Assembly: GCA_048266425.1 (NCBI GenBank)
Contig: JBLWZN010000001.1
Coordinates: forward strand, 62,001 to 126,000
DNA from: Cerina sp048266425
Lineage (GTDB): Bacteria > Bacteroidota > Bacteroidia > Flavobacteriales > Flavobacteriaceae
DNA: 64,000 bases
Direction of reading: 5' to 3'
The notes under the pieces are model-generated. The model was not told the DNA's origin and did not search any database. It was given only the letters and a program-made list of their open reading frames with translations. Made by a program: the position numbers and the translations under genes. This document shows positions 17,751 to 25,724 of this stretch, piece after piece; positions within the stretch are counted from its first letter, which is position 1; each line of letters begins with the position of its first letter.

Positions 17751-19025
17751 CTATCTATGTATGGTCTGCGTCCTGTCTGGGCCTACAGAAACGATTTTGA
17801 TGGGTACCTGCAGCTCTTTTTCCAAGAAATCTATATATTCCTGTAAAGTTGCGGGAAGGTCTTTTGCCGAATCCATTTGTGTTAGGTCCTTTTTCCATCC
17901 TTTCATGGTAGTATAGATAGGAGTTACGTTCTCGGGCTCGATATTGTAGGGCAAATGGGTGATCTTCTCCCCTTTATACTTGTACGCGGTACATACCTTT
18001 ATCTCTGAAAATCCACTTAGAACATCGGCTTTCATCATAATCAGTTGGGTAACCCCGTTGACTTGTACTGCGTATTTGAGGGCAATAAGGTCTAACCAGC
18101 CGCATCGTCTTGGCCTGCCCGTAACGGCGCCAAATTCATTTCCTATTTTCGCCATTCGCTCCCCGTCTTCATCAAAAAGTTCGGTAGGAAATGGCCCCGA
18201 ACCTACCCTGGTGGTGTAGGCCTTAAAAATACCGTAAACCTCCTTTATCTTATTGGGGGCGATACCCAAGCCCGTACAGGCGCCTGCGGCAGTGGTGTTG
18301 GAAGAAGTGACAAAGGGATAAGTTCCAAAATCTATATCCAATAGGGAACCCTGGGCCCCTTCCGCCAATATGGTCTTGCCCTTGGCAACGGCGGTATTCA
18401 AATAATCCTCACTATCAATAAAAGTGGTCAGTTCCTTTAACCGTTCTACGGCAGCAAAGAATTCGCTTTCCAATTCATCCAGGTTGTATTGGATATCCAC
18501 ATCGTAAAAATCGATCATGGACTGATGCTTATTGGCCAAATTGCGGTACTTTTCCTTCCAATCATCCATTTCCAAATCCCCGATCCTCATGCCATTACGG
18601 CCTGTCTTGTCCATATAGGTAGGGCCAATGCCCTTTAGGGTAGATCCTATTTTTGCCTTTCCCTTGCTGGCTTCGCTGGCCGCGTCCAAAAGCCGGTGTG
18701 TTGGCAGGATAATATGGGCCTTTCGGGAGACTATAAGTGTTTTTTTGTAATCGATTTTAAATTTATCGAGGCCCTCCAATTCCTTTATGAAGACTACCGG
18801 ATCGATAACCACCCCGTTGCCGATTACATTCATTGATCCCTTGTGGAAAATTCCCGAGGGAATGGTTCTCAAAACGTGTTTTATACCGTCAAATTCCAAC
18901 GTATGTCCTGCATTGGGACCCCCTTGAAAACGTGCGATTATATCGTAATTTTTGGTCAGGACATCAACAATCTTTCCTTTTCCTTCGTCACCCCATTGTA
19001 GTCCTAACAATAAATCTACAGCCAT
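17751..19025 (-). CDS. purA: Adenylosuccinate synthetase
   Basis: 424 aa, full length. It joins IMP and aspartate with GTP to make adenylosuccinate, the first committed step to AMP. The P-loop region DLLLGLQWGDEGKGKIVDVL is at the N-terminus, and GPTYMDKTGRNGMR and the base-binding GRPRRCGWLD segment follow. It is cytoplasmic. It is the last gene of a leftward group, rel-fur-purA, with 14 bp from the Fur-family gene. The order is common in Bacteroidota and ties purine nucleotide supply to the stringent response gene. Confidence 0.97.
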   Translation of the reverse strand: MAVDLLLGLQWGDEGKGKIVDVLTKNYDIIARFQGGPNAGHTLEFDGIKHVLRTIPSGIFHKGSMNVIGNGVVIDPVVFIKELEGLDKFKIDYKKTLIVSRKAHIILPTHRLLDAASEASKGKAKIGSTLKGIGPTYMDKTGRNGMRIGDLEMDDWKEKYRNLANKHQSMIDFYDVDIQYNLDELESEFFAAVERLKELTTFIDSEDYLNTAVAKGKTILAEGAQGSLLDIDFGTYPFVTSSNTTAAGACTGLGIAPNKIKEVYGIFKAYTTRVGSGPFPTELFDEDGERMAKIGNEFGAVTGRPRRCGWLDLIALKYAVQVNGVTQLIMMKADVLSGFSEIKVCTAYKYKGEKITHLPYNIEPENVTPIYTTMKGWKKDLTQMDSAKDLPATLQEYIDFLEKELQVPIKIVSVGPDRTQTIHR

Positions 19026-19039
19026 TGGTCTTAAATATA

Positions 19040-19495
19040 TTAGTGGTTTGTGTTTTCTCCCTTGTTTTTTGTGCCATAGAAGTACAGGGAATGGTTATTT
19101 ATCTTAATGTCGAATACTTCTTCAATAGTTTTTTTTATCGATTGGATCCTGGGGTCACAAAATTCCATAACCTCCCCGGTATCGGTCAGAATAACATGGT
19201 CGTGTTGGCGGTCAAAATAAGATTTTTCGTATTGCGCCTGATTTTTTCCAAATTGGTGTTTGCGTACCAGTTTACATTCCAACAAAAGTTCAATGGTATT
19301 GTATAAGGTGGCACGACTTACACGGTAGTTTTTGTTTTTCATATTGATATAGAGGGATTCTATATCAAAATGCTCTTCACTATCATAAATCTCCTGCAGT
19401 ATAGCAAAACGTTCAGGAGTCTTGCGATGTCCGTTGTCCTCCAAAAATGCAGTGAAGACGTTTTTTACGATTTCTTGGTTCTTATTATTGCCCAT
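19040..19495 (-). CDS. Fur family transcriptional regulator
   Basis: About 151 aa from MGNNKNQEI at 19495; an in-frame ATG exists four codons upstream at 19507. A winged-helix DNA-binding domain (RVSRATLYNTIELLLECKLV) is followed by the dimerisation domain. The regulatory metal site is represented by QHDHVIL and the upstream His/Glu residues (EEHFDIESLY). The CxxC pair that forms the structural zinc site of many Fur proteins is missing: the usual first Cys pair position reads LTDTGEVMEFCD. Whether it senses iron, zinc or peroxide cannot be told. It lies between rel and purA. Confidence 0.92.
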   Translation of the reverse strand: MGNNKNQEIVKNVFTAFLEDNGHRKTPERFAILQEIYDSEEHFDIESLYINMKNKNYRVSRATLYNTIELLLECKLVRKHQFGKNQAQYEKSYFDRQHDHVILTDTGEVMEFCDPRIQSIKKTIEEVFDIKINNHSLYFYGTKNKGENTNH

Positions 19496-19536
19496 AGCAA
19501 CTAACAATACATGATTTGCAAAGGTACAGTTAAAAT

Positions 19537-21744
19537 TTAAATTCGTGTAACTTTATCTATACCGTTGATGCGTTTCAGGTTGTCGATAACCTTCTTAAGG
19601 ATCGAGTTGTTTTTTACCAGTAAGGTGATTTTCCCCGAAAAGGTACCTCCGTCGGTGCTGAAGTTTAGATTCCGCATGTTTACGTGCATATTTCCCGAAA
19701 TTACCTCCGTGATTTTGCTGACAAGCCCCAAGTTGTCTATGCCCGTTAGTTTTATCTCGGCAGTGAACTCCTCCTGGCTAGAGTCGATCCATTTGGCGCT
19801 GATGATCCTATAGGCGTAGTTAGATTGCAAAGCTATGGCATTGGGGCAGTTCTTCTTGTGTACTTTAATCCCCTCATTTACACTGATAAACCCAAAAACA
19901 TCATCTCCTGGGATTGGATTGCAGCAAGGGGAAAGCTTGTACTCGAGCTTTTCCTCTTCTTTTCCAAAAACCAGGATGTCGTATTTGACCGTAATTTCAT
20001 CTTTGTCCACATCTACCGGTGCGGGGGTCCTTCTAATCTTATTCTTGAAAAAACTAATAAAGGCATTGCTGTAAGACGAGGCAAAATCCTTTAACTTTTG
20101 ATTGTCGATGGTTCCGATGGCCACGCGATAAAACAGGTCCAAACTGGTCTTAAGTTTAAAATAAATGACCATTTTGTTGATCGTGTCCTCATTCAGGCTT
20201 ATTTTTTGCGACTTTAATTTCCTTCGGAGGATTTCCTTGCCTTCCATGGCAAGCGCTTTCTTTTCATCCTTAAGGGAAGATTTTATTTTGGCCCTTGCCC
20301 TTGCCGTAGTTGCGTAGTCTAACCAACTTTGATTGGGCTTGGCGTGCTCGGAGGTAATGATCTCTACCTGGTCCCCGCTCGCAAGGGTAGTATTCAATGG
20401 CACCAGTTTTCCGTTGACCTTGGCTCCACGGGTACGCATGCCCACTTCGGTATGGATATTAAAGGCAAAATCCAAGGGGGTAGCTCCTTTTGGCAGGGAT
20501 TTTAGTTCACCTTTTGGGGTAAAGACAAAAATTTCCTTGGAATAAAGGTTGAGTTTAAATTCCTCTACAAAATCCACTGCATTGGCATTGGCATTTTCCA
20601 ACGCTTCTTGCAATCGGTTTAGCCATTCCTCTATTCCTTGCTCCTTCTGGGTGCCGTGCTTGTACTTAAAATGGGCAGCATATCCCTTCTCTGCAATTTC
20701 ATGCATCCGCTCACTGCGTATCTGTACTTCTACCCATTTGCCTTTGGGACCCATAACGGTAATGTGCAAGGCCTCATATCCGGTAGATTTTGGGGATGTG
20801 ATCCAATCCCGCAAACGCACTGGATTGGGGGTAAAATGGTCCGTGACCACGGAATAAATTTTCCAGGCGAGGAATTTTTCGTTGGCTTTGTCCGACTTGT
20901 AAATGATCCGAATGGCAAACTTGTCATAGATTTCATCATAGGTGACGTTTTGGGCCTTCATTTTCCTACGGATGGAAAAAATGGATTTCATGCGGCCCTT
21001 GATCGTATAGTTGAGACCTTCCTTGTCCAATGCATCCTTGACAATCGAGGAAAAGGCATCGATATAGGCTTGCTGTTCTTCCTTGGACTCTTCTATTTTC
21101 CCCATGATATCGTTATATACCTCGGGTTCGGTATATTTAAGACTCAGGTCCTCTAGTTCCGTTTTTATGTTGTAGAGCCCTATTCTGTGGGCAAGCGGCG
21201 CATAGATGTAAAGGGTTTCGGAGGCTATCTTTACTTGCTTGTCCTCTGGCATTGAATCCATCGTAAGCATGTTGTGGTAGCGATCGGCTATTTTAATAAT
21301 GATTACCCTGACATCGTCGTTTAGGGTAAGCAACATTTTTCGAAAGTTTTCTGCCTGCTGGGATATGTTCATATCCTTGTTCAGGTGGGCTATTTTGGTG
21401 AGTCCGTCCACAATACGAGCCACCGTTTCGCCAAACATCCTTTCTATGTCGGCCAGGGTATAGGAAGTGTCCTCGACTACATCGTGCAATAATGCGGAAG
21501 CAATGGAGACGGCATCGAGACCTATTTCCGAAGCTACGATTTTTGCTACCGCAATTGGATGGAAAATGTAGGCTTCGCCAGATTTTCTGCGCTGATCTTT
21601 ATGGGCGTCCACAGCCACGTCAAAGGCCGTGCGAATCAGTTTCTTGTCGTCGTCGCTGAGGTTTTGATAACTGATCCGCAACAATTCCTTGTACTGCTTG
21701 GCAATTTTCTTGTTTTCCTGTTCTATGGCAGCTTCCGTCATCAT
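19537..21744 (-). CDS. rel: Bifunctional (p)ppGpp synthetase/hydrolase (RelA/SpoT family)
   Basis: 735 aa, the usual length for a long Rel protein. The N-terminal HD hydrolase domain has HPIAVAKIV and ALLHDVVEDT (His87, Asp88). The synthetase domain follows with GRMKSIFSIRRKM and STGYEALHITV. The TGS domain begins IFVFTPKGELKSLPKGATPL, and a C-terminal ACT domain (residues about 660-735) completes it. It makes and degrades the alarmone and is likely the only long Rel in this organism, though that cannot be checked here. Start is MMTEAAIEQEN; Met1 and Met2 are equivalent choices. Confidence 0.96.
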   Translation of the reverse strand: MMTEAAIEQENKKIAKQYKELLRISYQNLSDDDKKLIRTAFDVAVDAHKDQRRKSGEAYIFHPIAVAKIVASEIGLDAVSIASALLHDVVEDTSYTLADIERMFGETVARIVDGLTKIAHLNKDMNISQQAENFRKMLLTLNDDVRVIIIKIADRYHNMLTMDSMPEDKQVKIASETLYIYAPLAHRIGLYNIKTELEDLSLKYTEPEVYNDIMGKIEESKEEQQAYIDAFSSIVKDALDKEGLNYTIKGRMKSIFSIRRKMKAQNVTYDEIYDKFAIRIIYKSDKANEKFLAWKIYSVVTDHFTPNPVRLRDWITSPKSTGYEALHITVMGPKGKWVEVQIRSERMHEIAEKGYAAHFKYKHGTQKEQGIEEWLNRLQEALENANANAVDFVEEFKLNLYSKEIFVFTPKGELKSLPKGATPLDFAFNIHTEVGMRTRGAKVNGKLVPLNTTLASGDQVEIITSEHAKPNQSWLDYATTARARAKIKSSLKDEKKALAMEGKEILRRKLKSQKISLNEDTINKMVIYFKLKTSLDLFYRVAIGTIDNQKLKDFASSYSNAFISFFKNKIRRTPAPVDVDKDEITVKYDILVFGKEEEKLEYKLSPCCNPIPGDDVFGFISVNEGIKVHKKNCPNAIALQSNYAYRIISAKWIDSSQEEFTAEIKLTGIDNLGLVSKITEVISGNMHVNMRNLNFSTDGGTFSGKITLLVKNNSILKKVIDNLKRINGIDKVTRI

Positions 21745-21880
21745 ATTTTAAAAATAAGGTAAACTTAATTACTAAACAACAAAAATTGTACCCATTGGAA
21801 ATAGTTGATGGTTGATAGTTGGCTGTTGATGGTCTAGGCTAGTCCAAGTATAAAATATTGTGTTTGGTTGCGTCATTTTT

Positions 21881-21940
21881 GAACTCGAACTCGAACTTGA
21901 GCTTGCGCTTGAACTTGAACTTGACGCTTGCGCTTAAACT
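21881..21940. repeat. Degenerate hexanucleotide repeat
   Basis: About ten units of GAACTC, GAACTT, GAGCTT and GCGCTT in a row. Further units (TGAGCTTGAACTT, 21981-21993) lie inside the adjacent protease gene and encode its serine-rich tail. It is probably a slippage product. Confidence 0.8.
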
Positions 21941-21956
21941 GGAAAGTTTTATGGCC

Positions 21957-23233
21957 TTAGTTTCCTTTTGAGGTTGGGTTTGAGCTTGAACTTAGATTCA
22001 TTATCCTAGCAATAAGTGGTGGATGTGAATAATGTACAAATACGTAGGAAGGATGTGGGGTAAGATTGCTCAAACTATTCTTGGACAATTTTTTAAGGGA
22101 CGTGATCAACGGCGTTGCGGCAAAGGTCATCTTGGCATAATCGTCTGCCTGAAATTCGAATTTGCGGGACATATAGTTCNNNNNNNNNNGTTCATCACAA
22201 GGCCCGTAATTTCGGAAATTGGGCTATAAAGAATGCCAAAACCTATCAGGGCAGCATGAAAACTGGGTCGGGAAACCCCAATGGCCAACGATACCTCCGG
22301 ATTATTTATAAATATTGACAATATATAAAGCGTTAACCCCGTCAGTAAAATGGAGGCGGTTAAATTAAAGATGATGTGCTTACGTTTGTAATGACCTACT
22401 TCATGGGCTAGAACGGCAACAATTTCATCTTCTTCCAAATCCTTGATCAAGGTATCGTACAGAGTCACTCTTTTTTCCCTTCCAAACCCCGAAAAATAAG
22501 CATTGGCCTTGGTAGAGCGCTTAGAACCGTCGATCACAAAAATCTTTTTTAGCTCAAAGCCGACCTTTTGGGCATAATCTTCTATTTTTAGTTTGAGTTC
22601 GCCTTCTTCCAACGGGGTCTGTTTGTTAAAAAGGGGAACGATGAGCCTGCTGTAAAACATGTTCATGAAGATGGTGAATACTGTTATAACAACCCAGGTA
22701 TAGATCCAGAAATTATTTCCTGCCCATTGAAAAAACCAGATGACCAGGGCAAGGATTCCTCCACCTAGAACGGCAGTCATCAGCCAACCCTTTATTTTGT
22801 CCATAAAGAAGAGCTTTTTTGTGGATTTGTTAAACCCAAATTTCTCTTCGATTACGAACGTTTGGTAGAACGAGAATGGCGTGGTCAGAATATCGCTTCC
22901 AATCATGATAATCCCAAAAAACAGCAACGCCATGACAATAGGATTGTCCGTAACGCTTCTAGCGATGGAATCTGCCCATTCAAAACCGCCAAAAGTCAGG
23001 AATGACAATGTAAGAACCAAAGAAAATGTGGAGGTCAACAGGCCAAAGCGATAATTCGTTCTCTTGTATTCCTGTGATTTCTGGTATTCTTCGGTGTCGA
23101 ATACATCCACCAACTCTTTGGGTACCGGGTCTTTGAACCGTTGTGCGTTGAGGTAATCCAAAACCGTTTCAACAATGAATTGGAGGATTAAAATGGCGAT
23201 TATAATGTAGAACAAGGTTTTGCTTTCTACCAT
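21957..23233 (-). CDS. M48 family metallopeptidase, Ste24/CAAX protease type, interrupted by an assembly gap
   Basis: The N-terminal part (23233-22190, 348 aa) ends at GLVMN, and the C-terminal part starts GAAC-TAT-ATG after the N run. Across the ten N the frame is broken. Deleting them together with one copy of the shared GAAC (14 bases) restores a single 420-aa frame reading VMNYMSRKFEFQADDYA, as expected for this family. The zinc site is HEVGH (His277, Glu278, His281), with the third ligand probably Glu355. Several membrane helices lie before the catalytic motif. It is an integral membrane protease, likely in membrane protein quality control. The serine-rich tail SSSSNPTSKGN derives from the hexamer repeat. 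I take it as intact in the cell. Confidence 0.88.
22180..22189. other. Assembly gap (10 N)
   Basis: Ten undetermined bases inside the M48 peptidase gene. On the coding strand both flanks carry GAAC next to the gap, which suggests the two contigs overlap by four bases and the gap has no real missing sequence. Confidence 0.95.
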
Positions 23234-23346
23234 GGAGCTATTTGGTTACTAGGTTATTTGGTTACGGCGTTAATCGTTAGCGGTATTTGTATTGTCGGTT
23301 AATATCGTCTTTTTCTGCCAACTGGCCCCTGCCAACCGCTCACTGT

Positions 23347-24168
23347 CTACTGGAGACTGGAGACCGTCCGTTGTCTTTTTGCTTCAAAGATAAGGATTGC
23401 CGCCGATACCGAAACGTTCATGGAATCTATCTGCCCTTCCATGGGAATGATGATATTTTGGGCCGAACTCTGAAGCCATTCCTCGGTCAGTCCTTCTGCT
23501 TCCGTGCCTACGACAATGGCCGATGCGGTTGAAAAATCTGTGTGGAGATAGCTTTGGGAGGCGGAGAGGGCCGCGCAGTAAATGGAGATTTTATTTTCCT
23601 TTAAAAATTTTATGATTTCAGTGGAGCTGCCCACGGCTACATTGCCCGTAAAAACGCAGCCCACACTAGATCGAATGATATTTGGGTTGTAGAGGTCGGT
23701 TTTGGGATTTGCTATAATCACCGCATCCAGGTTTGCGGCATCGGCGGTTCTTAGTAAGGCTCCAATATTTCCTGGTTTTTCCGGCGCCTCGGCAATCAAA
23801 ATCAATGGGTTCTTATTCCCGAGTCTTAAATCTTCCAAATCATGGGGTTTCGATTTTGCAATTGCCAACAAGCCTTCCGTGGTGTCCCGATACGCCAACT
23901 TTTGATAGACATCCTTGGAGATTTCAATGGTTTCTGGTTTTGGATTGCCTTCTTTAAGTAAACCTAAAACCTCTTCTTCAGAAATGATATCGGAGTAGTA
24001 AAGAACCACTTCCATTTCAAATCCGCCACGGAGCGCCAATTGTAGCTCCCGGGCGCCCTCCATTACAAAAAGGCCGGATTTTCTGCGCTCCCTGGATTTT
24101 TCCTTGAGTGAGAGAACCTTTTTAACCAAAGGGTTTTGCAGGCTACTGATATACTTTTTATTGTCCAT
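23347..24168 (-). CDS. TrmH/SpoU family RNA 2'-O-methyltransferase
   Basis: 273 aa. An N-terminal RNA-binding subdomain (SSLQNPLVKKVLSLKEKSRERR) precedes the SPOUT methyltransferase domain with its three motifs: NIGALLRTADAANLDAVI, IVVGTEAEGLTEEW and IPMEGQIDSMNVSVSAAIL. The trefoil knot binds S-adenosylmethionine. It methylates a ribose in rRNA or tRNA; the site cannot be set by sequence alone (RlmB-like and TrmH-like enzymes are similar). It is transcribed leftward, 113 bp before the M48 gene. Confidence 0.93.
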   Translation of the reverse strand: MDNKKYISSLQNPLVKKVLSLKEKSRERRKSGLFVMEGARELQLALRGGFEMEVVLYYSDIISEEEVLGLLKEGNPKPETIEISKDVYQKLAYRDTTEGLLAIAKSKPHDLEDLRLGNKNPLILIAEAPEKPGNIGALLRTADAANLDAVIIANPKTDLYNPNIIRSSVGCVFTGNVAVGSSTEIIKFLKENKISIYCAALSASQSYLHTDFSTASAIVVGTEAEGLTEEWLQSSAQNIIIPMEGQIDSMNVSVSAAILIFEAKRQRTVSSLQ

Positions 24169-24395
24169 TAGGCAAAAGTAGCGTAATCCCTTTATTCTAC
24201 CCTGCCACCCCTTATTTTTTGTCGATGGCTTCTATCGATGCTTGTGGTAGAAATGATCTTATCTTTTAACTGGCCTTAAGCACAGGCATATGTGTTTTGG
24301 GCAAGGCGTTTAGCGAACTGCGCATGACAATGGTTGACGATACCCAGTTTAATAAGTATACTTAACCGTCCACAAAATTCGTAAATCCATCAAGT

Positions 24396-25463
24396 TTACA
24401 ATTCCCTGTCCTTATAATAGTTCACCAATAGGGTTACAATGAAACTATAGCTCTTTATTCCCTGTGCCTGGTTGTTAGATTTGAGGAATGTGTCGAATAT
24501 GGATTTAAATACAGGTTCCATCGGGTTTTCATGGGCCTCCCAAAAATCGGCGACCTCCTTAAAGTTATTCTTGACACCTCCGTTCAATTTGCCGTACAAC
24601 CTTTCAAATTCCAACTTGTCCCTTCGTCTAATATCTGACAAACAATAGCTTAGGGCATAGGCATAGGCGGAATATTGAAAATAGGGATCAGGGTTTCCAA
24701 CAGTCACCAAATAACCGATAAAGTTGGTCTCGTTTTCGGCAGAGTATCCTACTTGGTGGCCAACTTCGTGACCGCAAACTACCGGAAACCGGAATTTTGG
24801 CATTATTCCGTTTACCTGGGCCTCATTGGTAAACGGATTTAGATAACCGGCATAGCCCATATAGCTAAGTCCCGTACTGAATAGGGATTTCTTAATGCTT
24901 GGATTGCTATAGGTCAAAAAGGGATAGCTGAGTGCGAGCGTTTGGTATCCGGATATTGTTTTGGAAAAAATATCCTTCCTGGAGTAGGGGACCTCGACCA
25001 TGGCAGCTGTATCCTTGGTGATGCCATAATGAACCTCGTTGGTTTTGATGATAAGCCTTTCGACAAACTGAAGCAGTTCCTTTTGGGTGTTGGTGTCTCC
25101 CAATCCCATGGTCTTGGCAAGCGGCTCGCGGTAGTAATTGAGGCCCCACATAAGGTTGAACGTAAAATAGGCGACCGAAAGCACTACGGCAATGTTCCTC
25201 AAAAAAAGGTAGGGGTGTTTCCTGATTTGTTTGTGCTTTAGAATCACGTACCTGATGGCCATCGCTAAAAGCCCCAAATACAACAGGTCCCCAACAGAAA
25301 ATGGAATCCAGCCCAATAATACCCTCCAAAACTTGGAAACCAAGGGGTACCATCCATTGCTGAAATAAGCTTCCACCCATTCCCGATGGCTTCCGATCCA
25401 TTTAACCAAAACAATTTGAAGAATCAGGGATAGGGCAATGCCATTTTTAAGTTTCTCGCTCAT
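24396..25463 (-). CDS. DUF3810 domain membrane protein with HExxH motif
   Basis: 355 aa from MSEKLKNGIAL at 25463; an in-frame ATG 16 codons further upstream is less likely because the membrane helix then starts late. Three N-terminal hydrophobic segments are visible (LSLILQIVLVKWIG, LLYLGLLAMAIRYVIL, NIAVVLSVAYFTFNLMW). A soluble domain contains VVCGHEVGHQVGY, an HExxH zinc-protease-like motif. DUF3810 is widespread in Bacteroidota and its function is not established; the motif suggests a membrane-bound metallopeptidase. It is divergent from the DUF349 gene. Confidence 0.85.
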   Translation of the reverse strand: MSEKLKNGIALSLILQIVLVKWIGSHREWVEAYFSNGWYPLVSKFWRVLLGWIPFSVGDLLYLGLLAMAIRYVILKHKQIRKHPYLFLRNIAVVLSVAYFTFNLMWGLNYYREPLAKTMGLGDTNTQKELLQFVERLIIKTNEVHYGITKDTAAMVEVPYSRKDIFSKTISGYQTLALSYPFLTYSNPSIKKSLFSTGLSYMGYAGYLNPFTNEAQVNGIMPKFRFPVVCGHEVGHQVGYSAENETNFIGYLVTVGNPDPYFQYSAYAYALSYCLSDIRRRDKLEFERLYGKLNGGVKNNFKEVADFWEAHENPMEPVFKSIFDTFLKSNNQAQGIKSYSFIVTLLVNYYKDREL

Positions 25464-25665
25464 CGGTTTCAAAATTAGCCATTTTGATCGGATGGTGATT
25501 GATTTGGCCAAAGATTACCAAGCGTCTTCTTTTGGACCTTAAAAGGTCCAATTTTGCTCATGCGGCTCCCGCTATGGCTCATGGCAAATTTCCTAGGAAG
25601 CGATTTTTTTGGGGTATGATGTTTCATGCCCCCCGCCCAACACCCTAAAATGAAGTTTCATTAAC

Positions 25666-25693
25666 TTTGTAAATAATAAGTTCATTACCTTTG
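25666..25693 (+). promoter_or_regulatory. Candidate promoter of the DUF349 gene
   Basis: TTTG (25666-25669) and TACCTTTG (25686-25693) are 16 bp apart, slightly short of the usual 17-23 bp. The -7 box lies 31 bp before the ATG at 25725. The upstream TTTG is itself part of TAACTTTG, so two overlapping promoters are possible. Confidence 0.5.
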
Positions 25694-25724
25694 AGACAAA
25701 GCGTACAACAGTTAAAGATTGGAA

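Noticed and set aside
21881..21940. Hexamer repeat as coding sequence
   Set aside because: The unit pattern is degenerate and a seven-base unit breaks the frame.
21957..23233. M48 peptidase as a pseudogene
   Set aside because: The frame break coincides exactly with the N gap, and removing the duplicated GAAC restores a full-length protein.
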